Shown in pieces: positions 8,887-17,240 of a stretch of DNA of 64,000 nucleotides. This DNA comes from an uncultured bacterium (GTDB taxonomy: Bacteria > Cyanobacteriota > Vampirovibrionia > Gastranaerophilales > Gastranaerophilaceae). The notes beneath the pieces are model-generated. The model was not told the origin of the DNA. It searched no databases and worked only from the letters and a program-made list of their open reading frames with translations. Every line of letters starts with the position of its first letter. Position 1 is the first letter of the stretch. Where the stretch lies: the NCBI GenBank assembly GCA_902777855.1, contig CACYVN010000007.1, forward strand, positions 218,358 through 282,357, given 5' to 3'. Both the position numbers and the translations under genes were made by a program.

Positions 8887-9798
8887 TTAATACCTCAGTG
8901 GAATTTTTGAACGCACTACTTCTATATTTTCATAGCCAAAATTGAGTAACATCCTGTTTGTACTCGTATAAAAAATTGTTTCGTCAAAGGTCGGGCCGAT
9001 ATTAACCGAACTTACAGAACTCTTGTCAAAATGATATTCAAGATATGGTACAAAAAGCCCGTTTTTTTCAACCACTTTTGTCGGCTTGCAGTCAGGAGTT
9101 CCAAAAGCATTTACAATAACTATTCGGTATTCGTGTTCGTTTTTAAATTGCGGATTTTTAAAGAAAATACTTACAATATTTAAAACATCAATTAGTTCAA
9201 ACAAAATATCAAAAAGCTGTACTTTGGTACTTTTCTTTGATTTAACAGCTTTTTCAAACATGGCATTCCATTTTTTGAAGATGCTTTGTATAATCTGAAC
9301 CTGTTTTTTGCGGTCATAAATTACGCTGCCGTATATCGGGAGATAATTTTTATCATTCATTTCTTTTATGAGTTTTTTCTTATTAAATCCGATATTGTAA
9401 CCGGTATAATTAAGACCTTTTGCATAATTGTTCCACAATGTCAGATTATCGCTTTCAGATGAAAACGAGGTGGTAAAATATTCAAGTTTATTGATTAAAT
9501 CATCGTTACCGTCAACAATATTTTTGTATTTGTTATCAAAATGGTTGCTGATTTTTTCAAACAAGTTTTGGTTAAGTTCAGGGGTTTGTGCTATCAGATT
9601 AACAATTAGTTTGTATGAATATGCTACTTCTTCTTTATCATTAAGATAAAGAACATTGGAAAACCTGAGGGTTTCTCCGGATAGTATATTCAAAAGTTTT
9701 TCGGGCTTTGTATAGTGGTAAATGGTATAATCCGTATCATTATCGAGAATTTTCTTAATTTTGGGAATTTTTTTTAACAATTCATCATAATAAGACAT
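8887..9798 (-). CDS. DUF2971 domain protein
   Basis: A 303-residue soluble protein whose N-terminal third carries the DUF2971 signature: YTIYHYTKPEKLLNILSGETLRF followed by SNVLYLNDKEEVAYSY. The LTLWNNYAKGLNYTGYNIGF segment and the later NEHEYRIVI also match. The domain occurs sporadically and often sits near defence or mobile genes; its biochemical function is unknown. A clear AGAGG site precedes the ATG. It is convergent with flhA and has no operon partner. Confidence 0.75.
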   Translation of the reverse strand: MSYYDELLKKIPKIKKILDNDTDYTIYHYTKPEKLLNILSGETLRFSNVLYLNDKEEVAYSYKLIVNLIAQTPELNQNLFEKISNHFDNKYKNIVDGNDDLINKLEYFTTSFSSESDNLTLWNNYAKGLNYTGYNIGFNKKKLIKEMNDKNYLPIYGSVIYDRKKQVQIIQSIFKKWNAMFEKAVKSKKSTKVQLFDILFELIDVLNIVSIFFKNPQFKNEHEYRIVIVNAFGTPDCKPTKVVEKNGLFVPYLEYHFDKSSVSSVNIGPTFDETIFYTSTNRMLLNFGYENIEVVRSKIPLRY

Positions 9799-9890
9799 GC
9801 AAAAAACCTCTGAATTTATTTTTAATCAATAATTACTTATAACATTACATATCATTATAGTCCGTGTCAAGTAATAGAACAAGTTTTTAC

Positions 9891-10274
9891 TTACATAAAC
9901 TATATTATCTGTATGTTCATTCTTTCTCTTTTCTTGCGATGAAAAGAGAAAGAATGAACCAAGAAAGAGAAAATACGCTATTTTACTGCAATGCCTGACG
10001 GCATCGCTTCGCACATAAGATATAAGTATAAAATGTTCATTCGTTTTTGTCCTTACGGACAAAAATCAATCAGGCGCCTAAAACTACGGCGCCTTTGATG
10101 ATAATTTCTCAAGCGCGCGCCGTTGTCCTTAGGCGCGCTAGGCGGTATTGTAATCAGCGTGTTTTTCTTTTCTTTGGTTCATTTCTTTTCTTTTGCCTCG
10201 CAAACAAAAGAAAAGAAATGAACAGGTAGAAAGTGCTAATCTCTCAAGGACTACCGATAATATAGTTTATGTAA
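9891..10274. mobile_element. 384-bp MITE-like element with 19-bp perfect terminal inverted repeats
   Basis: The left end TTACATAAACTATATTATC (9891-9909) is the exact reverse complement of 10256-10274, and three of the next four bases also match. The interior is a string of hairpins: a stem around TTCTTTCTCTTTTC at 9918-9958, TTGTCC/GGACAA at 10048-10065, GGCGCC/GGCGCC at 10073-10093, a GCGCGC-rich pair at 10113-10137 and a long TTCATTTCTTTTC/GAAAAGAAATGAA stem at 10178-10223. A near-identical second copy starts at 63814. No transposase is encoded, so it would need one in trans. Confidence 0.85.
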
Positions 10275-10275
10275 A

Positions 10276-10306
10276 AATAATGACCACATATTAAGTGGTC
10301 ATTATT
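10276..10306 (-). terminator. 12-bp perfect hairpin terminator abutting the MITE-like element
   Basis: AATAATGACCAC (10276-10287) pairs with GTGGTCATTATT (10295-10306). T-rich runs on both sides make it usable in both directions. It lies directly after the stop of the 52-aa minus-strand gene. Confidence 0.75.
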
Positions 10307-10308
10307 TT

Positions 10309-10467
10309 TTAGTGTTTTTCACCGGCTCTTAAACGTTTTGTAACTTGTTTCATTTCTGTTTTTGTAAGGTACTTTGAAATTCTTGCAAATTCTTCCATAA
10401 TGTCCCATGAAGAACTGTTGCCTTTTTCAACTTTCTTAATCCAGTCATTAACTTCTTTTGTAATCAT
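10309..10467 (-). CDS. Small conserved-looking protein, 52 aa
   Basis: This short frame runs from ATG 10467 to TAA 10309-10311 and encodes MITKEVNDWIKKVEKGNSSS, continuing to end RLRAGEKH. It has a GGAG ribosome site 9 nt before the ATG and a perfect terminator immediately after the stop, so it has the full anatomy of a gene. The product is helical, basic at its C-terminus and has no signal or membrane segment. I do not recognise the family; a small DNA/RNA-binding or regulatory protein is possible. Confidence 0.6.
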   Translation of the reverse strand: MITKEVNDWIKKVEKGNSSSWDIMEEFARISKYLTKTEMKQVTKRLRAGEKH

Positions 10468-10803
10468 AATCCATCACTCCAGCATTTAACGGCATGCTCA
10501 TGATATTCACGGAGCGGAAATTTGTCAATGCATAAAAAAAAGCCGTTTTCAAAAAACGGCTACCAGACTTGGGGAGGAGGTATGAAAAACTTTCGTTTTT
10601 CATATCTATATTTTTAATATCGGCAGAATTTTTTATAGCTTTATAAAAATGCTGAAATTATCCTACAAATGGAGGATAAGGATATTAAATAAAAAATATT
10701 ATTAAATTTTTGTAACAAAAAGGCAATTTTTGAAACAAAAAAAACTTTATGAAGATACAGGGGAAAATTTAAGATTATTTAGAAAGTAAAGGACGGGGAA
10801 ATT
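10468..10803. other. Intergenic region with hairpins and an 11-codon leader-like ORF
   Basis: No ordinary gene is present. It holds a stem AGCCGTTTT/AAAACGGCT at 10541-10561 with an A-run on its left side, which is a minus-strand terminator shape. Next comes an unusually strong ribosome site (GGGGAGGAGG) before ATG 10579, opening an 11-codon frame (MKNFRFSYLYF, then TAA) whose start lies in a second inverted repeat (ATGAAAAAC/GTTTTTCAT). A small RNA or leader peptide is possible. The rest is AT-rich, upstream of the Lys-rich gene. Confidence 0.4.
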
Positions 10804-11757
10804 ATGGCTAATGAAATCACTGCTCAAAAAATTACTATTCAAAGGAACATGGGGCTAACTCAGGCGCTGAAAGCTCATGTTCTCAAAAACAATTACACCA
10901 TGTCAGACGGAAGTATCAGTGCAAAAGAATGGAACAAGACGATTAATGTACTTGAAAACATTAACAAAAAACGTCAAAAAGCCGGTTCTGCACCAATATT
11001 TGGCGGAGGAACCGAAAAATCCGACTGGCATTCAAATTTTGTAGTAAATCCTAATGAGGAAATTGAATTTACAAAAGAAGAAATGAAAGAGTTGTACGAT
11101 GCAATGGGTGTAACTCTCGATAAGGCAAAAAAATCAAAGAAAAATAAAGTACATGAAGCTCCGACAGAGAAAGAACTTGCAAAAGCCGAGAAAAAACGAA
11201 TAAAGGCTGAAAAGAAAGCGGAGAAAAAACGTCTTAAAGCCGAGAAAAAAGCAGAAAAAGAACGACTTAAAGCAGAAAAGAAAGCAGAAAAAGAACGCAG
11301 AAAAGCTGAGAAAAAACAGGCAAAAGCGGATTTAGCCCATGACAAAGCTGCAATAGATGTTGTGGTTGCAAGAGAAGTCAAATCCCGCAGTTCTGCACAG
11401 AGCAAATTTGACAAAGCAAATAAAGTTATGACAAATATTGCTTATGGCAAAGAAAATCCGTATATTAAGGTAGATAAAGAAACTCAGGACGGACAAACCT
11501 ATACAACAAAAATTGCAAAAGTAAAAGAACGCTATGTCAAAGCAAGGTATGACAACAGAGGTGAACTTGTTGACGTTGAAATTAATGTCGATAATTCCAA
11601 AAAACATTATGCTCCGGATGTCAAATACACCGCAGATTTGGCTTATGCAGATACAAAAGAGAAAAAACCGGGCTATGAAGTCTGGATAGGCTCAGGTTTT
11701 GATTTTAGTGCAATAAAACGTGTTGTTGACAGAATTTTTGGCAGAGAATCCAAGTAA
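10804..11757 (+). CDS. Lys/Ala/Glu-rich helical protein with KAEKK repeats
   Basis: A 317-residue soluble protein. The N-terminal 100 residues contain an EF-hand-like stretch (NNYTMSDGSISAKEWNKT). Residues about 120-180 are a charged single alpha-helix or coiled coil made of tandem KAEKKAEKKRL units. The C-terminal part is mixed alpha/beta (YVKARYDNRGELVDVEINVD; GYEVWIGSGFDF). There is no signal peptide. I do not recognise the family. The repeat tract probably expands and contracts by recombination. A GGACGGGG site precedes the ATG, and the gene ends at a strong bidirectional terminator. Confidence 0.6.
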   Translation: MANEITAQKITIQRNMGLTQALKAHVLKNNYTMSDGSISAKEWNKTINVLENINKKRQKAGSAPIFGGGTEKSDWHSNFVVNPNEEIEFTKEEMKELYDAMGVTLDKAKKSKKNKVHEAPTEKELAKAEKKRIKAEKKAEKKRLKAEKKAEKERLKAEKKAEKERRKAEKKQAKADLAHDKAAIDVVVAREVKSRSSAQSKFDKANKVMTNIAYGKENPYIKVDKETQDGQTYTTKIAKVKERYVKARYDNRGELVDVEINVDNSKKHYAPDVKYTADLAYADTKEKKPGYEVWIGSGFDFSAIKRVVDRIFGRESK

Positions 11758-11786
11758 TAATTATCCCCTTTGTTAATAGTGAGTAA

Positions 11787-11818
11787 AAAAGCCGTATCTT
11801 GTTAAAGATACGGCTTTT
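11787..11818. terminator. Strong bidirectional terminator between convergent genes
   Basis: A perfect 14-bp stem (AAAAGCCGTATCTT with AAGATACGGCTTTT) with a GTTA loop lies between the Lys-rich gene (+) and the GGGtGRT gene (-). Confidence 0.9.
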
Positions 11819-11837
11819 ATTTATAAAATAAATTCAA

Positions 11838-12842
11838 TTATTTATTCATAGCCTGAGCGACTGCAACGGCACATGCAACAGTTGCACCTACCATCGGGTT
11901 ATTACCCATACCGATAACGCCCATCATTTCAACATGGGCAGGAACTGAAGATGATCCTGCAAACTGAGCATCACCGTGCATTCTTCCCATAGTATCAGTC
12001 ATACCGTAAGAAGCAGGGCCTGCTGCAACGTTATCAGGGTGTAATGTACGACCTGTACCGCCGCCTGAAGCAACAGAGAAATATTTTCTGCCGTTTTCGA
12101 TAGCCCATTTTTTATAAGTTCCTGCAACAGGGTGTTGGAATCTTGTCGGGTTAGTTGAGTTTCCTGTAATTGAAACATCAACACCTTCTTTAATCATAAT
12201 TGCAACACCTTCCGATACATCATCGGCACCGTAGCATTTAACTTTTGCTCTTTCGCCGTCTGAGAAAGGAGTTTCTTTAACAACTTTAAGTTCGCCGGTT
12301 TTGTAATCATAATCAGTTTCAACATAAGTAAAACCGTTGATTCTTGAGATTACATAAGCAGCATCTTTACCAAGACCGTTCAAGATAACTCTTAAAGGTT
12401 CTTTTCTTACTTTGTCTGCGTTTCTTGCAATACCGATTGCTCCTTCAGCAGCTGCAAATGATTCGTGACCTGCGAGGAAACAGAAACATTTTGTTTCTTC
12501 TCTTAAAAGCATAGCGCCCAAGTTCCCGTGACCGATACCAACCTGACGTCTGTCACCTACAGAACCCGGAACTGCAAATGCCTGCAAGCCAAGACCGATT
12601 GCTTCAGCTGCATCAGCTGCATTTGTAATACCTTTTTTGATTGCAATAGCAACACCCAAAGTGTAAGCCCAAGATGCGTTATCAAACGCAATTGGCTGAA
12701 TTCCTTTAACAATGGCATCTACATCAATGCCTTTTGATAAACACAGCTCACGAGCATCTTCCAAAGTTTTGAAGCCGTATTCAGGCAAAACTTTTTTCAA
12801 AGTTGCTTCACGTCTGTCTTGTCCTTCAAATTTTACTGTCAT
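11838..12842 (-). CDS. GGGtGRT family protein
   Basis: A 334-residue protein carrying the name-giving motif in SVASGGGTGRTLHPDN, plus conserved LCLSKGIDVDAIVKGIQPIA and GHESFAAAEGAIGIARNADK. The family is widespread in anaerobes and its reaction is unknown. It is repeatedly encoded next to a NifU-like Fe-S scaffold, exactly as here (upstream gene 24 bp away on the same strand). A role in Fe-S or cofactor assembly is therefore inferred. The Gly-rich motif could bind a nucleotide or phosphate. There is no signal peptide, and an AAAGGAA site precedes the ATG. Confidence 0.85.
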   Translation of the reverse strand: MTVKFEGQDRREATLKKVLPEYGFKTLEDARELCLSKGIDVDAIVKGIQPIAFDNASWAYTLGVAIAIKKGITNAADAAEAIGLGLQAFAVPGSVGDRRQVGIGHGNLGAMLLREETKCFCFLAGHESFAAAEGAIGIARNADKVRKEPLRVILNGLGKDAAYVISRINGFTYVETDYDYKTGELKVVKETPFSDGERAKVKCYGADDVSEGVAIMIKEGVDVSITGNSTNPTRFQHPVAGTYKKWAIENGRKYFSVASGGGTGRTLHPDNVAAGPASYGMTDTMGRMHGDAQFAGSSSVPAHVEMMGVIGMGNNPMVGATVACAVAVAQAMNK

Positions 12843-12866
12843 TTTTATATTCCTTTACTATTTTAA

Positions 12867-13568
12867 TTACTCTTCACGAGGGTCAATATATTTAACCGCA
12901 TCAGCAAATCTGCCGTAAGTTCCGATGTTTTTATTGAATGCTTCACCAGGTTCAACACCTTTTTTGATTGCATCCATCACTTTACCAAGATTTACGAACT
13001 GATAACCGATAACTTCGTTATTTTTGTCTAAACCGAGTTTAAGGATATAACCTTCGGTTAATTGCAGATATCTTACACCTTTTTGAGCTGTTGAGTGGAT
13101 TGTACCGCACATAGAGCATAAGCCTTTCCCCAAATCTTCAAGACCTGCACCTACAGGCAAACCGTTTTCGCTGAATGCAGACTGAGTTCTGCCATAAACA
13201 ATTTGCAGGAACAATTCTCTCATTGCAACGTTAATAGCGTCACAAACAAGGTCGGTATTAAGTGCTTCAAGAATTGTTTTGCCAGGAAGAATTTCACCTG
13301 CCATAGCTGCAGAGTGAGTCATCCCTGAGCATCCGATTGTTTCAACGAGTGCTTCCTGGATAATACCGTTTTTAACGTTTAGCGTTAATTTGCAGGTTCC
13401 CTGTTGGGGTGCACAGCATCCGCAGCCGTGAGTCAAACCTGAAATGTCTTTAATTTCTTTGCATTTTGTCCATTCTCCTTCCTGAGGAATCGGAGCAGGA
13501 CTACCTTTAACCCCGCGTTTTACAGGGCATTTGTTTAAAATTTCTTGAGTAACTTGTATATTAGTCAT
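12867..13568 (-). CDS. NifU/IscU-like Fe-S cluster assembly scaffold (GGGtGRT partner)
   Basis: A 233-residue protein with the Fe-S scaffold fold: CGCCAPQQGTCKLTLNV, then VETIGCSGMTHSAA, and a second Cys pair in GKGLCSMCGTIHST. The Cys residues are arranged like those of NifU_N-type scaffolds but with an extra CxCC motif early on, as in the subgroup paired with GGGtGRT proteins. It likely assembles and donates an iron-sulfur cluster. It is the first gene of a two-gene operon with the GGGtGRT protein downstream. Confidence 0.82.
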   Translation of the reverse strand: MTNIQVTQEILNKCPVKRGVKGSPAPIPQEGEWTKCKEIKDISGLTHGCGCCAPQQGTCKLTLNVKNGIIQEALVETIGCSGMTHSAAMAGEILPGKTILEALNTDLVCDAINVAMRELFLQIVYGRTQSAFSENGLPVGAGLEDLGKGLCSMCGTIHSTAQKGVRYLQLTEGYILKLGLDKNNEVIGYQFVNLGKVMDAIKKGVEPGEAFNKNIGTYGRFADAVKYIDPREE

Positions 13569-13689
13569 TTTTTACTCCCTTCACCTTATATACATAAAAA
13601 TTGTAACTTGCTCAAAATTTATCGTCAAGATAATTGAAATTTTGCGAAAATAATGGTAAATTAAAGGAAAAGAGAACTATTAATAAATT

Positions 13690-13805
13690 ATTTGTCATTA
13701 CGAGGCACAACGTGCCGTGGTAATCTCATCAAATCAACTATTGCGCGCTGTTTAATTAATGAGATTGTCATGAAAGTCAAAGATTTTCTAACAATGACTT
13801 GTTGT
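13690..13805. repeat. Dispersed-repeat relic (GTCATTACGAGG type)
   Basis: The segment carries GTCATTACGAGG at its left and the inverted-looking AACAATGAC at its right, plus an internal AATCTCAT/ATGAGATT pair. It is the same kind of CATTGCGA/TCGCAATG repeat seen near 178 and 16048 but more diverged. It fills the gap before the prepilin gene. Confidence 0.5.
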
Positions 13806-13843
13806 CAGAATGTTGTATGAATCTAAAGAAAAAGAGGTTATTT

Positions 13844-14509
13844 ATGGTCAATAAAAAATATGGTTTCACTTTAGGAGAAGTTTTGCTTACTGTTCTCATT
13901 ATCGGTGTTATTGCGATATTAACAATTCCGTCTATGATGAAAAATATTAATGAAAAATCAAGGATGTCACTCTTAAAAGGTACTGTGGCATCTGTCGGGA
14001 ATGTAATTCAGGCGGAAATTACAAAGCAAAGAACGGATGAACTGACTTCCACTGATATTTATAAAAATCCGCAAAAGTTCCTTGAAAAGTTTGACGGGGC
14101 GAAAACAGGCAAACCGTTTGCAAAATCATATAAGAGATATTCGGATTCAAAAATTGCAAGTAGTGTACTTATACCGTCAGACGATGTGGAAGGGCAGGCA
14201 GTGTTACTTCTGAAAAACGGTGTCGGTATCGGGATTGTAAATGACGGTGAAAACAGCAGAACATCTATAATAGTTGATGTAACCGGTGATGATAAGCCAA
14301 ACATGGTCGGAGTTGATTATTTTATATTAAAAGTTGAATGGTATGATGGTAACGGTTACAGAGCGGGTGATGTTACCTCTTATGCAAACGGCGGAGCTGA
14401 AGGAGTTGAAAGCGGTGCAGGTTTAAAGGATTCCTGTCTTGAAGGTAATGGCGCCGCATGCTTCAGAATGGTTGAACTCTCAGGTTATGACCCGAGATAT
14501 TTGGATTAA
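13844..14509 (+). CDS. Type IV prepilin / pseudopilin-like protein
   Basis: A 221-residue protein from ATG 13844 (GAGG ribosome site), beginning MVNKKYGFTLGEVLLTVLII, a class III prepilin signal. PilD would cut after Gly and methylate Phe, with Glu at mature position +5, followed by a 20-residue hydrophobic helix. The globular part has a DVTGDDKPNMVGVDYF loop matching the second prepilin (DVNGNDKPNIGGRDLF) and a C-terminal Cys pair (KDSCLEGNGAACFRM). It is probably a minor pilin or pseudopilin of a type IV pilus or competence machine. No assembly ATPase is nearby. Confidence 0.88.
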   Translation: MVNKKYGFTLGEVLLTVLIIGVIAILTIPSMMKNINEKSRMSLLKGTVASVGNVIQAEITKQRTDELTSTDIYKNPQKFLEKFDGAKTGKPFAKSYKRYSDSKIASSVLIPSDDVEGQAVLLLKNGVGIGIVNDGENSRTSIIVDVTGDDKPNMVGVDYFILKVEWYDGNGYRAGDVTSYANGGAEGVESGAGLKDSCLEGNGAACFRMVELSGYDPRYLD

Positions 14510-14515
14510 TATCTG

Positions 14516-15340
14516 CCACTCTTTTGGAGAGGATGTCAACGAAGTTGACAGGAGAGGGGACATAACAAAATTAAATATCTACCTCTCCTTTGGAGAGGAT
14601 GTCAACGAAGTTGACAGGAGAGGGTTTTATAAACATGTATTACAACAAGAAACATATATCTTTAGCAAAAAATATGCGTTCAAATATGACAAAAGAAGAA
14701 GTCAAATTGTGGAATATTTTGCGTGCCAAAAATTTTTATAATTTAAAATTTAAGCGTCAGGTTCTCATTGGTGAGTACATTGCAGATTTTGTCTGTCCTG
14801 AAAAAATGCTTATTATAGAATTAGATGGAAGTCAGCATAATGAAGATAATAATATTGAAAATGATAAAAATCGTACAGCATATCTTGAGCAACAGGGATA
14901 TAAGGTTATAAGATTTTGGAACAATGAAGTTTGGGATAATATTGATGGTGTTTGTGAGGTTATAAAGCGTGAAACCCTCTCTTGAATTTCTAATGCTCAA
15001 CTTCGTTTCGCATTGAAATTCTTTTCTCCCCGCAGGGGAGATAGTGTATAACCCTCTCTCATTTTTCTAAATTCGCTACCGCTCATTAAGAAAAATTACT
15101 CTCCCCGTAGGGGAGATAGGTTTTCTACCTCTCCATTGGAGAGGATGTCAACGCAGTTGACAGGAGAGGGTAAAATAATAAACCCTCTTTTGAATTTCTG
15201 ATGCTCAACTTCGTTCGCATTGAAATTCTTTTCTCCCCGCAGGGGAGATAGTGTATAACCCTCTCTCATTTTTCTAAATTCGCTACCGCTCATTAAGAAA
15301 AATTTCTCTCCCCCAAGGGAGATAGTGTATAATCGGGGAG
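14516..15340. repeat. Cluster of palindromic CCTCTCC/GGAGAGG repeats around the DUF559 ORF
   Basis: Three copies of a unit with TTTGGAGAGG and ATGTCAACGAAGTTGACAGG lie at about 14523-14558, 14588-14625 and 15134-15170; the third has one change. Two other units are also doubled: one with GAATTTCT-ATGCTCAACTTCG-TCTCCCCGCAGGGGAGA (about 14983-15050 and 15192-15258) and one with CCCTCTCTCATTTTTCTAAA followed by TTCGCTACCGCTCATTAAGAA (about 15052-15118 and 15259-15329). All fold into short hairpins. Confidence 0.8.
14635..14985 (+). CDS. DUF559 (Vsr-like endonuclease fold) protein
   Basis: A 116-residue protein from ATG 14635. It shows the DUF559 pattern: MRSNMTKEEVKLWNILRAKN, FKRQVLIGEYIADFVCPEKM, LIIELDGSQH and GYKVIRFWNNEVW. 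The D in ADFVC and the ELDGSQH core match the PD-(D/E)XK/Vsr-like nuclease fold. Such single-domain ORFs are common, are frequently embedded in repeats, and have no established function. Here the ribosome site (GGAGAGGG) is supplied by the repeat itself. It interrupts what looks like a prepilin pair. A longer start at 14590 would translate the repeat and is disfavoured. Confidence 0.85.
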   Translation: MYYNKKHISLAKNMRSNMTKEEVKLWNILRAKNFYNLKFKRQVLIGEYIADFVCPEKMLIIELDGSQHNEDNNIENDKNRTAYLEQQGYKVIRFWNNEVWDNIDGVCEVIKRETLS

Positions 15341-15397
15341 ATAGGGTTTATTGCATGAGTCCAAAATTTTTGCTATAATATTAAAAAAGGAGTGAGT

Positions 15398-16048
15398 ATG
15401 AAAAAGGGCTTTACATTATCGGAATTACTTATGGCACTGACGATTGTCGGAGTTATTGCTACTCTTACAGTCCCTGTCATGATGAATAATATTCACAACA
15501 AAATGTTTGCTAATCAGGTCAAAAATATGAGCGCAATCATCGAACAGCTCGCTCAAGACGAACTCATTGCAAAACGTACAAGAGATTTATCGGATACCGA
15601 TTTTGGTGATCCTGATAAACTCCTGTCTGATAAGCATTTTTCTATCTCAAAAAGCTGTACATCTGATGAATCATTAGCAAATTGTTGGAAAACAAGTGCG
15701 ACAGGTAAAGAAAAAGTTACATATAAGAATTTAAATAAAAATGCAATTTCATTTGGTGGTGTTAAAACTATAATATTGAAAAATGGTGTAATTTTGGGTT
15801 ATAAATTGCATTCATCAACTGGTAGAACATTAGGTGCTTTTTATATGGATGTTAACGGAAATGACAAACCTAATATTGGAGGCAGAGATTTGTTCTCTTT
15901 TTATATAAATTCAAAGGGGCATATAGTTGATGAAAATTCTTATAGGGGTGAACAGAACAATTTGAATACACAATATAATAATTGCAAATCTGACTATTGG
16001 TGGTGCTACGGTGCACTTGCTGATGGTGGCTGGAAGATGGATTATTAA
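15398..16048 (+). CDS. Type IV prepilin / pseudopilin-like protein
   Basis: A 216-residue paralogue of the 13844 protein. It begins MKKGFTLSELLMALTIVGVI, a canonical prepilin signal with cleavage after Gly4 and Glu at +5. Its globular domain has CTSDESLANCWKT, an IILKNGVILGYKLHSSTGR strand pair, the shared DVNGNDKPN loop and a C-terminal Cys/Trp-rich end (YNNCKSDYWWCYGA). Presumed to be pilus- or pseudopilus-associated. ATG 15398 is preferred over GTG 15392 because GGAG lies 5 nt before it. Confidence 0.88.
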   Translation: MKKGFTLSELLMALTIVGVIATLTVPVMMNNIHNKMFANQVKNMSAIIEQLAQDELIAKRTRDLSDTDFGDPDKLLSDKHFSISKSCTSDESLANCWKTSATGKEKVTYKNLNKNAISFGGVKTIILKNGVILGYKLHSSTGRTLGAFYMDVNGNDKPNIGGRDLFSFYINSKGHIVDENSYRGEQNNLNTQYNNCKSDYWWCYGALADGGWKMDY

Positions 16049-16186
16049 TGTCGTTGCGAGGAGGCAAAAGATTGCCGACGAAGCAACCCAGTTATTTTGT
16101 CGTTTTAAACAAATTAAACGGCTGGATTGCTTCGCCTAACGGCTCGCAATGACATGTAAGAAATGTAGGGTGCAATTTTTTGCACC
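16048..16186. repeat. Inverted pair of dispersed repeats plus GGTGCAA hairpin
   Basis: Segments starting TGTCGTTGCGAGGAGGC (16049) and ending CTCGCAATGACATG (about 16143-16156) belong to the family at 178/576 and face each other. They are followed by the hairpin GGTGCAA-tttt-TTGCACC (16169-16186). Together they probably end transcription of the prepilin gene. Confidence 0.65.
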
Positions 16187-16196
16187 ATATTTATTA

Positions 16197-16242
16197 TAAT
16201 TTAACACTTGGAACAAGATTAAATTAACTATGAGATTGAGAT
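16197..16242. repeat. 46-bp repeat downstream of the lipase gene (copy 1)
   Basis: This segment, built around GAACAAGATTAAATTA and CTATGAGATT, matches 37548-37593 at 40 of 46 positions without gaps. Copy 1 lies 36 bp past the lipase stop. Copy 2 lies 8 bp past the VRR-NUC gene stop. Each contains TAATTTAA/TTAAATTA ends. Confidence 0.75.
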
Positions 16243-16278
16243 GAACAGGATTTTATTACCATTCATCTCTGTATAAAA

Positions 16279-17205
16279 CTAAATACTAGGCCTGCTGCGG
16301 TAATAACCTTTTACTTCGGTTCCATCAGAACGGGTATAGGAATTTACATAAATTAAATTCCCTGCCTGCACTTGTTGTTTTGCTTGAGCCTCAGGCATAA
16401 CTTTGCCTGCAGCTAACTGTTGATTTATAAAATTTTCTAATCTTGTAAATTCTTCTGAGGTCATTTGACCGATTTCTTCATTTGTGAATACCCTATTAGT
16501 ATCAATATCTTTAAAATCAATATCCATATTGACTTGCCCTTCCAAACGATTTGGTTTGTATTCAACCGCATCTTCTAAATCTCCCATTGTCTCTATAAAG
16601 TGGTGTTCGAGGGGCTTTGTTCCTCCTAAATAATCTCCTTCATGGCTTTTTGTTATATATTCACTATCTTTACCATAACCAATAACATAAGTTTTACCAA
16701 GCTGATTTCTTAAATTGAGATTAAACGTACTGTCATCAACATTCCCATAGTTTCTTATATTTTCTAAGTTATTCCTCACATTCCCTTGTAAAATATCTCT
16801 CACGCCATAAGCATTAAATGTAACTGTTTCGTGTCCGGTCTTATTTGACATTAATTGTGCAAGACTGCCGCCTAATGAGTGACCTGTAAAAATAATTTCC
16901 TGATCAGAAAAATCTTTTTTAACTTTTTCATAAAATTTTTGAGCATCAACATATTGATTTGGTAATTTTTTCATACCCATATTAATATCGTTCTGCCAAT
17001 CTTTTTTGTCTTCTTTTTCAGTTCCACGCATAGCAATTACGACTTTTCCATCTTTGTAAAAAGCTTCGCCATGGAATCCGCTCTTTTTATCATATTCTGA
17101 AATTTTAATCCAATCTCTTGGAATTGATTTTTCATTTCCTTTGTAAACACCCATAGAAAGTGCTTTTAATTTATTATCAAAGTTTGTTGTTTCTGTTTTT
17201 GGCAT
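16279..17205 (-). CDS. Class-3 lipase-fold hydrolase with C-terminal FTxEEIGxM module; candidate effector
   Basis: A 308-residue protein. Residues 55-215 are a Lipase_3/DUF2974-like alpha/beta hydrolase: VVIAMRGTEKED, the nucleophile elbow FTGHSLGGSLAQ (Ser110), and a candidate His in EHHFIETM (about 201). Residues 238-289 (FTNEEIGQMTSEEF ... LENFINQQL ... GNLIYV) form a module shared with the protein at 38365-38697. The end, YTRSDGTEVKGYYRSRP, is a motif seen at C-termini of gut-bacterial proteins. No signal peptide is visible. It diverges, 35 bp apart, from a small membrane protein with a decayed duplicate. That fits a toxin-immunity pair, but the role is inferred. AAGGAGA precedes the ATG. 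Confidence 0.8.
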   Translation of the reverse strand: MPKTETTNFDNKLKALSMGVYKGNEKSIPRDWIKISEYDKKSGFHGEAFYKDGKVVIAMRGTEKEDKKDWQNDINMGMKKLPNQYVDAQKFYEKVKKDFSDQEIIFTGHSLGGSLAQLMSNKTGHETVTFNAYGVRDILQGNVRNNLENIRNYGNVDDSTFNLNLRNQLGKTYVIGYGKDSEYITKSHEGDYLGGTKPLEHHFIETMGDLEDAVEYKPNRLEGQVNMDIDFKDIDTNRVFTNEEIGQMTSEEFTRLENFINQQLAAGKVMPEAQAKQQVQAGNLIYVNSYTRSDGTEVKGYYRSRPSI

Positions 17206-17240
17206 AATTTTCTCCTTTTATTTTGTTGTATAATAACATT

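Noticed and set aside
9826-10062. Minus-strand ORF with a nearly identical counterpart at 63778-63984
   Set aside because: Both lie inside the MITE-like element. Their similarity is explained by the repeat, and the frame runs through hairpins without a ribosome site.
10974-11414. 146-aa minus-strand ORF rich in Phe/Ser/Ala
   Set aside because: It is the reverse strand of the Lys-rich helical repeat; only the plus frame has a ribosome site and sensible composition.
11000-13600. GGGtGRT/Fe-S pair as part of a nitrogenase-like cluster with the NifV-like gene
   Set aside because: The two loci are 9 kb apart with unrelated genes between them and no nif genes; co-function is not supported.
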